A stretch of 64,000 nt of DNA, taken from Cupriavidus taiwanensis (GTDB taxonomy: Bacteria > Pseudomonadota > Gammaproteobacteria > Burkholderiales > Burkholderiaceae). The stretch lies in NCBI RefSeq assembly GCF_900250115.1, contig NZ_LT984803.1, positions 558,001-622,000 of the forward strand, in the 5' to 3' direction. Shown piece by piece: positions 1 to 8,891 of this stretch (its first letter is position 1; every line of letters begins with the position of its first letter). The notes beneath the pieces are model-generated. The model saw only the letters and a list, made by a program, of their open reading frames with translations, ran no database searches and was not told where the DNA came from. A program made the translations under genes and the position numbers.

Positions 1-765
1 GCCGACGTCGACCAGCTGCCCGACCACGTGCTGCCCGGCATCCTCAAGACCGCGCGCATGGGCTATGACGGCAAGGGCCAGGCGCGCGTGAAGACGCGCG
101 ACGACGTGCGCGCCGCGTGGAAGGCGATGCAGCACGTGCCGTGCGTGCTGGAGCAGATGCTGCCGCTGGCGTACGAGGTGTCGGTGCTGGCCGCGCGCGG
201 CGCGGACGGCGCCACCGCGACCTGGCCGCTGGCCGAGAACGTGCACCGCGACGGCATCCTGTTCTCGACCGAGATGCCGTCGACCAGCGTCTCGCCAGAG
301 ATCGCCGAGCGCGCCCGCGCCGCCGCTGCCGCCATCGCCACGGAGATGGGCTATGTCGGCGTGCTGTGCATCGAGTTCTTCGTGCTGACCGATGGTTCGC
401 TGGTGGCCAACGAAATGGCGCCGCGCCCGCACAATTCCGGCCACATCACCATGGACGCGTGCGAGACCAGCCAGTTCGAACAGCAGGTGCGCGCCATGGC
501 GCGGCTACCGCTGGGCAGCACGCGCCAGCATTCCGCCGGCAAGATGCTGAACCTGCTGGGCGACGTGTGGTTCGAGTTCGGGCTGGAGCGCACCCCGGCC
601 TGGGACGAAGTGGTGGCGCAACCCGGCGCCAAGCTGCACCTGTACGGCAAGAGCGATGCGCGCCCGTCGCGCAAGATGGGGCACGTCAACTGCATCGGCG
701 AGCATGCCGAAGCCGCCGACGCCGCGTTCGAGGCGGCCGCGCAGGCGCTGCACATCCCGCTCTGA
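1..765 (+). CDS. purK: N5-carboxyaminoimidazole ribonucleotide synthase, 5' truncated by window edge
   Basis: PurK is the ATP-grasp enzyme that carboxylates aminoimidazole ribonucleotide in de novo purine synthesis, in the cytosol. The window opens inside the gene: frame 1 is open from the first base and the N-terminal part is missing; 254 codons remain before TGA at 763-765. Visible are the nucleotide-binding stretch [15 protein letters not shown] near the start, and the ATP-grasp metal/ATP region with CIEFFVL followed by [12 protein letters not shown]. The C-terminal domain is complete. The Sua5-type gene follows 39 bases downstream on the same strand, so the two may be co-transcribed. The family call is clear; only the 5' end is unknown. 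Confidence 0.95.
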   Translation, partial: ADVDQLPDHVLPGILKTARMGYDGKGQARVKTRDDVRAAWKAMQHVPCVLEQMLPLAYEVSVLAARGADGATATWPLAENVHRDGILFSTEMPSTSVSPEIAERARAAAAAIATEMGYVGVLCIEFFVLTDGSLVANEMAPRPHNSGHITMDACETSQFEQQVRAMARLPLGSTRQHSAGKMLNLLGDVWFEFGLERTPAWDEVVAQPGAKLHLYGKSDARPSRKMGHVNCIGEHAEAADAAFEAAAQALHIPL

Positions 766-804
766 ATGTCCGCCGACCGCCACGCCACCTTTTGAAGGAA
801 CACG

Positions 805-1794
805 ATGTCGCCGCGCACGCCCACGGCCGCCGAACTGGATGAAGCCGTCCGCCTGCTCGAGGCCGGGCAACTGGTCGCCTTCCCGACCGAAACCGTCTAC
901 GGCCTTGGGGCCGACGCCGAGAACCCCGCGGCGGTCGGCCGCATCTTCGCGCTCAAGGGCCGGCCGTCGAACCATCCGGTGATCGTGCACGTGGTCGACG
1001 GCGCCGACATCGGCTACTGGACCGACGACGTGCCCGCGGCCGCGCAGCAGCTGATCGACGCCTTCTGGCCCGGTCCGCTGACGCTGATCCTGAAGCGTGC
1101 CGCGCATATCGACGCCGCCGTCGCCGGCGGGCAGGACAGCATCGGCCTGCGCTGCCCGTCGCATCCGGTGGCGCAGGCGCTGCTGGCGCGCTTCAAGCGC
1201 GGCCGCGGCGGCATCGCCGCGCCTTCGGCCAACAAGTTCGGCCAGGTCAGCCCGACCACCGCGCAGCATGTGCGCGAAGAATTCGGCGACGCGGTCTATG
1301 TGCTGGAGGGCGATGGCGTCGAGGTCGGCATCGAATCGACCATCGTCGACCTGTCGCGGCTGGACCAGGGCATCGGCCCGGTGCTGCTGCGTCCCGGTGC
1401 CATCACGGTGGGGATGCTCGCGCAGGTGCTGGGCGAAGCCCCGCTGCCGCCGGACGCCGCCGCCCCGCGCGCGTCGGGCACCCTGAAGGCCCACTACGCG
1501 CCGCACACGCCGCTGCTGCTGGCCGATGCGCAGGCCGCTGCCGCGCGCCTGGAAGCGCTGCCGGCGGATGCCCGCGTGGCCTGGGTCGGGCGCGCGCCGC
1601 TGGCGGACCAGCGCTGCACCTGGGTACAGGCGCCTGCCGATGCCGCCGTCTATGCGCAGGAGCTGTACCGTCTGCTGCGCACGCTCGACAAGAAGGGCTA
1701 TACGCAGCTGATGTTCGAGGTGCTGCCCGAGGGGCAGGACTGGGCCGGCGTGCGGGACCGGCTGGAGCGGGCGGCGGCGGCGTTTGGGGGGTAG
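805..1794 (+). CDS. L-threonylcarbamoyladenylate synthase, Sua5/YciO/YrdC family (long Sua5 form)
   Basis: This enzyme makes threonylcarbamoyl-AMP from threonine, bicarbonate and ATP for the t6A37 modification of tRNAs; cytosolic. The 329 residues carry the YrdC fold at about 10-205, with the substrate-binding LKGRPSNHP at 50-58, SIGLRCPSHP at 112-121 and APSANKFG at 139-146. After a linker, the C-terminal Sua5 domain starts near SGTLKAHYAPHTP (224-236), so this is the long Sua5 type and not the short TsaC type. An AAGGAA ribosome-binding site lies 6 bases before the ATG. Its partner gene tsaE is present at 28710 in this window. Family assignment is secure. Confidence 0.93.
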   Translation: MSPRTPTAAELDEAVRLLEAGQLVAFPTETVYGLGADAENPAAVGRIFALKGRPSNHPVIVHVVDGADIGYWTDDVPAAAQQLIDAFWPGPLTLILKRAAHIDAAVAGGQDSIGLRCPSHPVAQALLARFKRGRGGIAAPSANKFGQVSPTTAQHVREEFGDAVYVLEGDGVEVGIESTIVDLSRLDQGIGPVLLRPGAITVGMLAQVLGEAPLPPDAAAPRASGTLKAHYAPHTPLLLADAQAAAARLEALPADARVAWVGRAPLADQRCTWVQAPADAAVYAQELYRLLRTLDKKGYTQLMFEVLPEGQDWAGVRDRLERAAAAFGG

Positions 1795-1838
1795 GGCGGA
1801 CGGTGACTTGCCGCCGGGCTGACCTCGTTGATGCGCCG

Positions 1839-1981
1839 GCCCTCACCCCCGCCCCTCTCCCGCGAGCGGGAGAGGGGAGCAAACCACCGGCACTCCCCAG
1901 TGGTCAGCCAGTCCGGTTGCCCTCGCTTGCCGCCTGTGTGCGCCCTCTCCCGCGCGCGGGAGAGGGCCGGGGTGAGGGCGG
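1839..1981. repeat. composite intergenic palindromic repeat, copy A
   Basis: Two hairpin-forming units lie between the Sua5 gene and azlD. Unit 1 (1852-1877) has perfect 12-bp arms CCCCTCTCCCGC and GCGGGAGAGGGG around two bases. Unit 2 (1943-1966) has perfect 11-bp arms of the same sequence family. The pair is bounded by an outer inverted repeat, CCCTCACCCC near 1840 and GGGGTGAGGG near 1970. Similar composites occur at 6816-6973 and 21702-21834. All three are intergenic and share the tag GAGCAAACC or its complement, so they are copies of one REP/BIME-like element. Confidence 0.85.
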
Positions 1982-2009
1982 GCGTGTGCCAGGCACGCTG
2001 CCGGCAACA

Positions 2010-2336
2010 TTACCCCCCCAGCAGCCGCAACGCCGTATACACCGCCATCCCCACCACGATCATCCCCACCATCTTGCGCGTCAGCAGGTAGAACACCGTG
2101 GCCGCCACGCCCGCCATCAGCTTGTAGTTCGAAAACGCCACGGTGAAATGCCCCTGCCAGGTCATCAGGTCCGGCAGGATGATGGCGGCCAGTGCCGCCG
2201 CCGGCGCATAGCGCAGCGCGCGCTGGATGCGGTCCGGCACGGTGATGTGCTCGCCCGCCATCAGGAACAGCGCGCGCGTGATCACGGTGACGAACGCCAT
2301 GCCGACCAGCGCGATCCAGACTTCGGTATGGCTCAT
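2010..2336 (-). CDS. azlD: AzlD family branched-chain amino acid transport subunit
   Basis: AzlD is the small membrane partner of AzlC; the pair is linked to export of branched-chain amino acids and azaleucine resistance in other bacteria. The 108 residues are nearly all hydrophobic, with about four membrane segments, including LVGMAFVTVITRALFLMAG at the N-terminus and the C-terminal VGMIVVGMAVYTALRLLGG. The start was set at the ATG at 2334-2336 because it overlaps the azlC stop in ATGA (2333-2336), typical translational coupling, and gives the usual length. A longer upstream open frame runs inside azlC and was not used. Confidence 0.92.
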   Translation of the reverse strand: MSHTEVWIALVGMAFVTVITRALFLMAGEHITVPDRIQRALRYAPAAALAAIILPDLMTWQGHFTVAFSNYKLMAGVAATVFYLLTRKMVGMIVVGMAVYTALRLLGG

Positions 2337-3169
2337 GCGCGGTCTCCGGGTACGTCGGCGGGCTCGGGCGCCGGCTTGGGCGCGGGCTTGGCAAGCGGTG
2401 CCTCGCGGCGCCGCCGGATGCCGCGCAGCGCGGCGCGCGCGGCCAGTTCGTCGCTGGCCATGCCGGCGGCGATCGCGCCCACCACGGCCACCACCAGCCC
2501 GAGCCGGTACGGCAGGTCGAAGCACAGCAGCGCCAGCACCGCGGAGATCACCACCGCCATCAGCGTCGAGCGCGAGTTGATGGTGGCGATCATCACCGGG
2601 ATCAGCGCCATGGTACCGGCCAGCCCCAGGCCCCAGCTGTCGGGGAACAGGCTCGCCAGCACGATGCCGATGATCGACGACACCTGCCACATGCAGAAGT
2701 TGGTCAGCGCCATGCCCCAGAAGTAGCCTTCCTTGCCGGGTTCATAGCCGGGCGTGCTGTATTTCTGCAGGAAGTAGACGAAGTGCAGGTCGCCGTTGAA
2801 GAAGCCCAGCACCGTGCGCCGCGCCAGCGTCAGGTAGCTGAAGTGCGGCTGCATGCCGGCGCTGAAGATGACGAAGCGCAGGTTGACCATGGCCGCGGTC
2901 AGCCAGATGGTCCACAGCGGCAGCCCCGCGGCGAACAGCGGCAGCACCGCCAGCTGCGCCGAGCCGGCGTAGGCCAGCAGCGACATGCCGATCGCCTCGG
3001 GCACCGTCAGCACCGATTTGCTCATGGCCACGCCGGTGACCAGGCCCCAGGAAAATACCGCGGGCAGGGACGGGGCAAAGCGGCGCGCGCCGTCGATAAA
3101 GCCGGCGCGTTCGGCCGGTGCGAAGCGATGCCAGAGGCGCAACCACACCGGGGGTTGTCGGGAAGTCAT
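2333..3169 (-). CDS. azlC: AzlC family branched-chain amino acid permease
   Basis: AzlC is the large inner-membrane subunit of the AzlCD branched-chain amino acid exporter. The call rests on the family pattern FAPSLPAVFSWGLVTGVAMSKS, here divided as FAPSLPAVFSWG then LVTGVAMSKS, followed by LAYAGSAQLAVLPLFAAGLP and several further membrane helices. The start at 3169 (MTSRQPPVW) gives 278 residues; 26 further codons upstream lack a recognisable family sequence. The C-terminus ends in a charged, proline-rich cytoplasmic tail (RRRREAPLAKPAPKPAPEP). Downstream azlD overlaps by 4 bases, so the two form an operon. Confidence 0.9.
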   Translation of the reverse strand: MTSRQPPVWLRLWHRFAPAERAGFIDGARRFAPSLPAVFSWGLVTGVAMSKSVLTVPEAIGMSLLAYAGSAQLAVLPLFAAGLPLWTIWLTAAMVNLRFVIFSAGMQPHFSYLTLARRTVLGFFNGDLHFVYFLQKYSTPGYEPGKEGYFWGMALTNFCMWQVSSIIGIVLASLFPDSWGLGLAGTMALIPVMIATINSRSTLMAVVISAVLALLCFDLPYRLGLVVAVVGAIAAGMASDELAARAALRGIRRRREAPLAKPAPKPAPEPADVPGDRA

Positions 3170-3357
3170 GTCAGAGGAAGCGGGGGCGATGCGGCCCGGG
3201 GCCGAAGGCCGGCCCGGAAGGCTGCCGCCGCAGGACGCGGCCGGCACCCTGCCATTATAGGGTGGGATGGCGGGCTGGTAAGCGAGCGCTTAACAAAATG
3301 CCGCGGCGGCGTTGGCGGCAGGCCACGGCGCCGCGGCGAGGCCCGGCCCGGGCGGCA

Positions 3358-4974
3358 TCAGTGTGCCCCGCGGTACACCCACTGCAGCAGCGCGTCGTGC
3401 GCCTCCTGCGCCTGCGCGGCGTTGGCATGGTTGATCATGCTGACCACCACGTAGCGGCCGCCTTCGGCGGCATCCACGTAGCCGGCCAGCGCGCGCACAT
3501 CGGCCAGCGTGCCGGTCTTGAGGTAGCCGCTGCCGGCGGCGCTGGCGCGGGTCAGGCGGTTGCGCAGCGTGCCGTCGACGCCGAGCACCGGCAGCGAGTC
3601 GATCAGCACCGGCCCCACCGGGCTGGCGGCGGCCTGTTGCAGCAGCCGCCCCATGTCATAGGCGCTGATGCGTTCCGCGCGCGACAGGCCCGAGCCGTTG
3701 TCCAGCACCAGCCCCGGCATGTCCAGCCCCTGCTGCGCCAGCCAGCGCTGCACCACGCGGATCGAGCGTCCGGTGCTGGCGGGCCCGCCGCGGTCCATCT
3801 CGGCGCCGAGGGTCAGGAACAGCTGCCGCGCCATCACGTTGTTCGAGAACTTGTTGATGTCGCGCACGATATCGGCCAGCGGCAGGCCGTAGTGGCGCGC
3901 CAGCAGCACCGCGCCGCGCGGCACCTTGCCGCTGCGCAGCGCGGGCAGCCTGGCAAAGCGCCCGCCGGCGCGCTGCCACTCGGCGACGAAGCCGCCCCAT
4001 GTGAATTCCGCATGCGACAGCGTGGCGATATTGAGCACGTGCTCGCCGCAGTCGGTGGAGTAGTCGCCCGAGAACGAGGCCAGCACGGTGCCGTCCGCCT
4101 GCGGCAGCACGGCGGGGCTGGCGCTGCTTTGCCAGTCGCCGCAGCGGCCGTTGGTCAGCGTCAGCCGGTTGTCGAGCTTGAGCTGCGCCAGCTCCGGCGT
4201 GACGCTGACCGCCACGGTCTGCGTGGCCGGGTCCGGCGTCAGCGTGAACGACAGCGTCTTGAAGGCGTACAGCAGCGCATCGGGGCCGACGTTGTAGGCG
4301 CGCTGCACCTCGCCGTCGATGGTGCCGTTGCTGTCCAGGCCGTCGGCAAAGTAGCTGCGGTCCAGCACCAGGTCGCCGTTGATGGTGCTGGCGCCCGCGG
4401 CGCGCGCCCGTGCCACCAGCTTGGCCATTTCCTCGGGCACCAGCTTCGGATCGCCGTGGCCGCGCAGGTAGACGTTGCCGTTGACGGTGCCGTCGAAGCC
4501 GGGTTGCGCGTCGGCGTAGAGCGAGGTCTGCCAGCGGTAATCGGGCCCGAGCAGCTGCAGGCCGGCGAAGGTGGTGACCAGCTTCATGGTCGAGGCGGGG
4601 TTCATCGGCAGCTGCGCGTTCCAGCTGGCACGCGCGCTGCTGTCGCCCAGCCGCACCACGTAGAAGCTGGCGGCCGCGGCCGGCACCCCGGCGCGGCGCA
4701 GGGCCGCGGCCACCGGGGCGGGCACGCCGGCGCCGGCCAGCGCCGGATCGGCGGCGGCCCGGGTGGTGCCTTTGGCGGCGGCTGTCGGGGCTTTTGCCGG
4801 CTTGGCGGCTTTGGTTGCCTTGGCTGCCTTGGGGGGCGGCTTGGCGTAGGCCGGTGCCAGTGCCGGAGCGCCAGCCAGCAGCACGGCGGCAAGGAGGGGC
4901 GAGAGCAGCGGCGACAGGCGGCGCCGCAGCGCGCCGGGTCGCGCTGCGGTGGGCGCGGCGAGTGTTCTTGGCAT
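3358..4974 (-). CDS. dacB: D-alanyl-D-alanine carboxypeptidase/endopeptidase, PBP4/DacB type
   Basis: This is a periplasmic low-molecular-mass penicillin-binding protein (peptidase family S13) that trims or cleaves peptidoglycan cross-links. The 538 residues hold all three active-site motifs: S128-T-M-K131 (SxxK), S377-N-N379 (SxN) and K486-T-G488 (KTG). A signal peptide covers about residues 18-44, with predicted cleavage after AYA, followed by a Lys/Pro/Ala-rich linker (45-70) that looks like a flexible tether. An in-frame ATG three codons upstream (4983) is an alternative start. The gene stands alone, with azlC on one side and marR on the other. The motif set makes the call very strong. 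Confidence 0.94.
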   Translation of the reverse strand: MPRTLAAPTAARPGALRRRLSPLLSPLLAAVLLAGAPALAPAYAKPPPKAAKATKAAKPAKAPTAAAKGTTRAAADPALAGAGVPAPVAAALRRAGVPAAAASFYVVRLGDSSARASWNAQLPMNPASTMKLVTTFAGLQLLGPDYRWQTSLYADAQPGFDGTVNGNVYLRGHGDPKLVPEEMAKLVARARAAGASTINGDLVLDRSYFADGLDSNGTIDGEVQRAYNVGPDALLYAFKTLSFTLTPDPATQTVAVSVTPELAQLKLDNRLTLTNGRCGDWQSSASPAVLPQADGTVLASFSGDYSTDCGEHVLNIATLSHAEFTWGGFVAEWQRAGGRFARLPALRSGKVPRGAVLLARHYGLPLADIVRDINKFSNNVMARQLFLTLGAEMDRGGPASTGRSIRVVQRWLAQQGLDMPGLVLDNGSGLSRAERISAYDMGRLLQQAAASPVGPVLIDSLPVLGVDGTLRNRLTRASAAGSGYLKTGTLADVRALAGYVDAAEGGRYVVVSMINHANAAQAQEAHDALLQWVYRGAH

Positions 4975-5033
4975 GGCGGCCATGTTAACGCATGGCCGCG
5001 CGCAAGCGGATGACAGTTGCGACGGCGCCGCGT

Positions 5034-5621
5034 TCAGCCGGCGCGCGGCGGCGCCAGCCGTGCCAGCAGCGCTTTCAGCGTGGCCTGCTCGGTTTCGCTC
5101 AGCGCCGAACTGACGTGGGCGTCGTGCGCCACCACCGCCTGCGTGGCCGCTTCCAGCGTGCGGCGCCCGGCCGGCGTCAGGACCAGGCTGTAGGCGCGCC
5201 GGTCGCCCGCGGCGGGGCGCCGCGCCACCAGCTTCATGGCTTCGAGCGCATCCACCAGCAGCACCGCGCCCGAGCGCGCGATGCCCAGGATATGCGCCAG
5301 CTGGGTCAGCTTCAGGTGCGGGTTGCGCGAGATGATCACCAGCGCCGAGAAGCGCGGCGGGGTGATCTGCCACTGCGCCAGCGACTGCACGAAGTCTTCG
5401 TAGATGCGGATCTGCGCCCGGCGGATGGCGTAGCCGACCAGGTTGTCGAGCACGCCGTAGTCGATGTTCGGCACATGCGGGTCGAAGCCGCCATCGGCAC
5501 CGTCGCCGGCGGCCGGGTCGGGCGCCAGCGTATCGCGCGTCCTGCGCCGCCCTGGGTCTGCGCCGGTGCGGGACCGCCGCGCGGGGGTGGCGGGCGGTGT
5601 GGCGGATGCGTCGGGAATCAT
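5034..5621 (-). CDS. MarR family transcriptional regulator
   Basis: The protein is a winged-helix DNA-binding regulator, usually dimeric and responsive to small phenolic ligands. Its 195 residues begin with an unusual ~50-residue basic and proline-rich extension, followed by the MarR core: helices from VLDNLVGYAIRRAQ (57-70), the recognition region LTQLAHILGIARSGAVLLVDALE and the wing signature D140-R-R142 in AGDRRAYSLVLTPAG. The start ATG overlaps the stop of the ABC binding-protein gene in ATGA (5618-5621), so the two are translationally coupled. It plausibly controls that operon and possibly the flavin monooxygenase upstream; this is inferred from position only. Confidence 0.9.
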   Translation of the reverse strand: MIPDASATPPATPARRSRTGADPGRRRTRDTLAPDPAAGDGADGGFDPHVPNIDYGVLDNLVGYAIRRAQIRIYEDFVQSLAQWQITPPRFSALVIISRNPHLKLTQLAHILGIARSGAVLLVDALEAMKLVARRPAAGDRRAYSLVLTPAGRRTLEAATQAVVAHDAHVSSALSETEQATLKALLARLAPPRAG

Positions 5622-6769
5622 TTGAGCAGTTTCCAGTTGCCGTTCTCTATTGTCACCATAACCCGTCCGCGCTGGTCAAAGCCATAGTGGTCTTGCCCAC
5701 TGAAGTTCAGCACCCCGTGCGAGACCACGATGTCGCGCTCGGTCTCGAGCGCGTGGCGCAGCGCCTGGCGGAAGGCCGCAGTGCCGGGGCGGGCGTGCTT
5801 CAGCGCCACCGGCACGATGCGCTCCAGCACCAGCCCGGCATCGTAGGCATGGGCGCCGAACTGCGTGCGGGTCTCGGCGCCGTACTGCTTTTCATAGCGG
5901 GTGACGTAGTCCAGCCCGGGCTTGCGCACCGGGTCGCCGGCGGGCAGCTGCTCCGGCACGATCACCGGGCCGGCGGGCAGGATCGCGCCGTTGACCAGGC
6001 GCCCGCCGATGCGGATCAGGTCTCTGGTGGCCGCGCCGTGGGTCTGGTACAGGGTGCCGCCGTAGCCGCGCTCGCGCAGCGTGGTGTGCGGCAGCGCGGC
6101 GCCGGTGCCGGCGCCGGCGATCAGGATGGCATCGGGCCTGGCGGCGATCAGCTTGAGCGCCTGCGCGGTCACGCTGGTGTCGGCGCGCCCGTAGCGCTCG
6201 GTGGCGATCAGGCGGATGCCGTTGGCGGTGGCGGCGGCGGTGAAATCCTTCAGCCAGGTCTCGCCGTAGGCATCTGCAAAGCCGATAAAGCCGATGGTCT
6301 TGACGCCCCGGGTCTTGGCGGTGGCGGCCACGGCATTGGCCATCAGCCGCACCGGCTGCGCCAGCCGGAAGGTCCAGGCGCCCCGCCCGGGCTTCAGCTC
6401 GATCGGCGAGAACGCCAGCTGCACGGTCTGGGCTTCGTCGGCGACCTCGGCAATCGCGATCGACGGCGCGACCGCGGACGAGCCCAGGATGATGTCGACC
6501 TTGTCCTCGGCAACGAAGCGGCGCGCCGCCTTGGCGCCCTGGGTGGGATCGGAGGCATCGTCGAGCACGATGTAGCGCACCGGCTCCCCGCCCAGCTGCT
6601 GCGGCAGGTAGGCCAGCGAGTTTTTCTGCGGGATGCCCAGCGAAGCGGACGGGCCGGTGGTCGACAGGCTGACGCCGACGGTGATGTCGGCCAGGGCGGC
6701 AGTGGCGGTGCAGGCCAGGAGGGCGGCTAGTGCAAGGCGGGTGAGGTCGGTTGCGATCTGGAGGGCCAT
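5618..6769 (-). CDS. ABC transporter periplasmic substrate-binding protein, branched-chain amino acid (LivJ-like) family
   Basis: This is the periplasmic receptor for a type I ABC importer of the Leu/Ile/Val or aromatic-compound class. The start at 6769 was chosen because a strong GAGGAG site lies 6-7 bases upstream and it places a signal peptide at residues 1-28 (cleavage after ALA). The 383 residues show the periplasmic-binding fold: ITVGVSLSTTGPSASLGIPQ, then a conserved AEDKVDIILGSSAVAPS. No permease or ATPase genes lie nearby, so it either works with a distant transporter or acts as a sensor. Coupling to marR is by a 4-base overlap. The flavin monooxygenase next door suggests an aromatic substrate; that is a guess from context. 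Confidence 0.88.
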   Translation of the reverse strand: MALQIATDLTRLALAALLACTATAALADITVGVSLSTTGPSASLGIPQKNSLAYLPQQLGGEPVRYIVLDDASDPTQGAKAARRFVAEDKVDIILGSSAVAPSIAIAEVADEAQTVQLAFSPIELKPGRGAWTFRLAQPVRLMANAVAATAKTRGVKTIGFIGFADAYGETWLKDFTAAATANGIRLIATERYGRADTSVTAQALKLIAARPDAILIAGAGTGAALPHTTLRERGYGGTLYQTHGAATRDLIRIGGRLVNGAILPAGPVIVPEQLPAGDPVRKPGLDYVTRYEKQYGAETRTQFGAHAYDAGLVLERIVPVALKHARPGTAAFRQALRHALETERDIVVSHGVLNFSGQDHYGFDQRGRVMVTIENGNWKLLK

Positions 6770-6815
6770 GGTTGTCTCCTCAGTCTGAATGATCTTATGT
6801 GTTTCCAATCCCGCT

Positions 6816-6973
6816 GGTTTGCTCCCCTCTCCCGCCTGCGGGAAAGGGGGCAGGGGGTGAGGGCAGGAGCGTCGAAGGCTGATTCCTTCAGGATAAAGCC
6901 GTTGGCTTCGTTTGCTGTGGTCTGTTGCTAAACCGCCCCTCACCCCGGCCCTTTCCCCGTGAGGGGAGCGGGA
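6816..6973. repeat. composite intergenic palindromic repeat, copy B
   Basis: Left unit at 6816-6862 contains GGTTTGCTCCCCTCTCCCGC, the exact complement of a stretch in copy A, followed by CTGCGGGAAAGGGGGCAGGGG. Right unit at 6933-6973 reads CGCCCCTCACCCCGGCCC, then TTTCCCCGTGAGGGGAGCGGG. The arms have several mismatches, so this copy is more decayed than copies A and C. It fills the 217-bp gap between the monooxygenase stop and the ABC binding-protein start. Confidence 0.75.
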
Positions 6974-6986
6974 ATACACCCTCGGG

Positions 6987-8240
6987 TTATGCCTTGTTCT
7001 GCATCGACTGCCGGTCGAACCCCGCCAGCTGCTTGTAGCGCAGCGAAATCGCTTCCAGCTCCGCGCGTGGAATCACCTGGCTGATATCGCTGAACCCCTG
7101 CGGCGCCCGTTCCTCGGCCAGCTGCATCACCTGCTCCGGCCCGTTCATGCGGTTGCGCAGCACGATGCCGGCGGTGCGCGGCAGGCGCTCGGCCTCGTAT
7201 TCGCGCAGGGCGTAGCCGGTGTCGCGGGTGCCGAGCACGCTGTCGACCAGGTAGCGCGCGTCGAGGATGGCCTGGGCGCTGCCGTTGGAGCCGATCGGGT
7301 ACATCGGGTGCGCGGCGTCGCCCAGCAGCGTGACGCGGTCGAAGGTCCAGCGCGGCAGCGGATCCTTGTCGACCATCGGGAATTCGTAGATGGCGTCCGC
7401 GCCGTCGATCAGCGCGGGGATATCGATCCAGTCCCACTGCCAGTCGGCAAACCGCGCGCGGAACACGGCCTTGTCGACCTGCTTGTTCCAGTCGCTGCGC
7501 GGCGGCGTGTCGGGCACGCTGTCGGGCACGCGCAGCTCGGCAATCCAGTTGACCAGCGAACGGCCCTGGCGGCGCAGCGGTTCGGAGATCGGGTAGGCGA
7601 CGAACTTCTGGTCCTGGTGTCCGGCCATGAACATCGAGCGGCCGTCCAGGTAGGGCGGCGCCTCGGTGACCGCGCGCCACAGCAGCCGGCGCGAGAAGCG
7701 CGGCAGGTCGCCGGTGGGATAGAAATGGCGGCGCACCGCCGAATGGATGCCGTCGGCGCCGACCAGCACGTCGGCGCTGGCTTCGACCGCGGCGTTGTCG
7801 TCGCGGCGGCGCAGCACGAAGCGCGCCTGGCCCTGCGCGCCGGTATCCAGCACGGACTCGAAGCTGTGGCCGGTATGGACCGCGCCCGCCCCGAGGCGCT
7901 CGACCACGGTGCGGTGCAGCAGCATCTGGAATTCGCCGCGGTGGATCGAGAACTGTGGCCAGTCATAGCCCGCGGCCAGCCCGCGCGGCTCATGCCAGAT
8001 GCGCTGGCCCAGCTTGTTGTAGTAGGACAGGGACGAGGTCTCGACCGCGATCGCGGCGAGCGCATCGCGCAGGCCTAGTTCCTCCAGGATGCGCACGGCG
8101 TGCGGCAGCAGGTTGATGCCCACGCCCAGCGGGCGCAGCGTTTCGCTGGCCTCCCAGACCTCGGCCTCGATGCCGTGGCGGTGGCACAGCAGCGCCAGCG
8201 TCAGGCCGCCGATGCCGCCTCCGGCGATTGCGATCTTCAT
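6987..8240 (-). CDS. FAD-dependent monooxygenase (class A aromatic hydroxylase type)
   Basis: A flavoprotein of the PHBH/UbiH-like class A group, which hydroxylates aromatic or quinoid substrates using NAD(P)H and O2; cytosolic. The 417 residues have the dinucleotide-binding AGGGIGGLTLALL at 6-18, the DG motif GADGIHSAVRRHF at 161-173 and the FAD-ribityl motif LLGDAAHPMYPIGSNG near residue 300. The length is usual for the family. The substrate cannot be read from the sequence. It lies upstream of, and in the same direction as, the ABC binding-protein and marR genes, though a decayed palindromic repeat separates them. A 30-bp interrupted palindrome at 8301-8330 lies 61 bases upstream of its start and may be an operator. 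Confidence 0.9.
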   Translation of the reverse strand: MKIAIAGGGIGGLTLALLCHRHGIEAEVWEASETLRPLGVGINLLPHAVRILEELGLRDALAAIAVETSSLSYYNKLGQRIWHEPRGLAAGYDWPQFSIHRGEFQMLLHRTVVERLGAGAVHTGHSFESVLDTGAQGQARFVLRRRDDNAAVEASADVLVGADGIHSAVRRHFYPTGDLPRFSRRLLWRAVTEAPPYLDGRSMFMAGHQDQKFVAYPISEPLRRQGRSLVNWIAELRVPDSVPDTPPRSDWNKQVDKAVFRARFADWQWDWIDIPALIDGADAIYEFPMVDKDPLPRWTFDRVTLLGDAAHPMYPIGSNGSAQAILDARYLVDSVLGTRDTGYALREYEAERLPRTAGIVLRNRMNGPEQVMQLAEERAPQGFSDISQVIPRAELEAISLRYKQLAGFDRQSMQNKA

Positions 8241-8300
8241 GGTGTCTCCCGGCTTGCAGGTAGTGCCGGGGGCCGCGCGCAGGGCGCCGCCGCCGGCGGA

Positions 8301-8330
8301 TCGAATTTGTTATGGAGTATAACGATTCGA
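8301..8330. promoter_or_regulatory. interrupted palindrome upstream of flavin monooxygenase gene
   Basis: The stretch contains TCGAAT and ATTCGA as outer arms (8301-8306, 8325-8330) and GTTAT and ATAAC as inner arms (8309-8313, 8319-8323). It is markedly A/T-rich for this genome. Read on the minus strand it includes TATACT, a fair -10 element for the monooxygenase. An operator for the local MarR protein is plausible but not shown. Confidence 0.4.
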
Positions 8331-8392
8331 CCGGCTGCGACAACACGGGAAAGACCCGGCCCCTGGGCGTCCGGGGTCGGGAAAACCCGCGC

Positions 8393-8857
8393 TCAGCCCA
8401 GCGCGGCGCGTTCCGGCCTGGCTTCGGCCGGGGCCTGCGCCTTGAGCGACGGCACCGGGAACACGATGTCGTAGAGCCAGTTGTAGACCAGCGCGTAGAC
8501 CATGTAGAAGCCGGCCACGGCAATGTCCATGATGAGCGCATCGATCAGGCTGATATTCAGGTACCACGCCAGCGAGGGCAGGAACACCACCAGCAGGCCC
8601 AGTTCGAACAGCAGCGCATGCAGCACGCGCACCGGCACCGACTTGCGCAGCTGGCCGGTGAACCGCAGCATGCCCTTGTCGAACAGCACGTTGTACAGGT
8701 AGTTCCAACCGGTGGCGATCAGCGAGGCGACCGCGCCGATCAGGCCCATCTGGTGCAGTTCATAGCCGAAGGCCCAGCTCGCCAGCGGGGCGAAGATCAG
8801 CAGGCCGACCACCTCGAAGCCGACGGCATGACGGATCCGGTCCCAGGTTTTGCGCAT
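8393..8857 (-). CDS. PACE family proton-coupled biocide/multidrug efflux protein (AceI-like)
   Basis: PACE proteins are small inner-membrane proton antiporters; the founding member AceI exports chlorhexidine, and others export acriflavine or short diamines. The 154 residues consist of two tandem bacterial transmembrane pair domains, four helices in all (about 15-33, 40-58, 80-100, 107-130). The essential acidic residue of the family is present: Glu15 in HAVGFEVVG. Conserved ATGWNYLYNVLFD and YALVYNWLYDIVFP end the two repeats. A LysR gene is divergent from it across 109 bp containing a perfect 9-bp inverted repeat, the usual layout for a PACE gene and its regulator. Confidence 0.92.
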   Translation of the reverse strand: MRKTWDRIRHAVGFEVVGLLIFAPLASWAFGYELHQMGLIGAVASLIATGWNYLYNVLFDKGMLRFTGQLRKSVPVRVLHALLFELGLLVVFLPSLAWYLNISLIDALIMDIAVAGFYMVYALVYNWLYDIVFPVPSLKAQAPAEARPERAALG

Positions 8858-8891
8858 GGTTTCTCCTTGCGGGCAAAGACGATGGGGCCTA

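Noticed and set aside
6770..6979. Longer start for the ABC binding protein
   Set aside because: The extension is translated palindromic repeat; ATG 6769 has a strong ribosome-binding site and a signal peptide.
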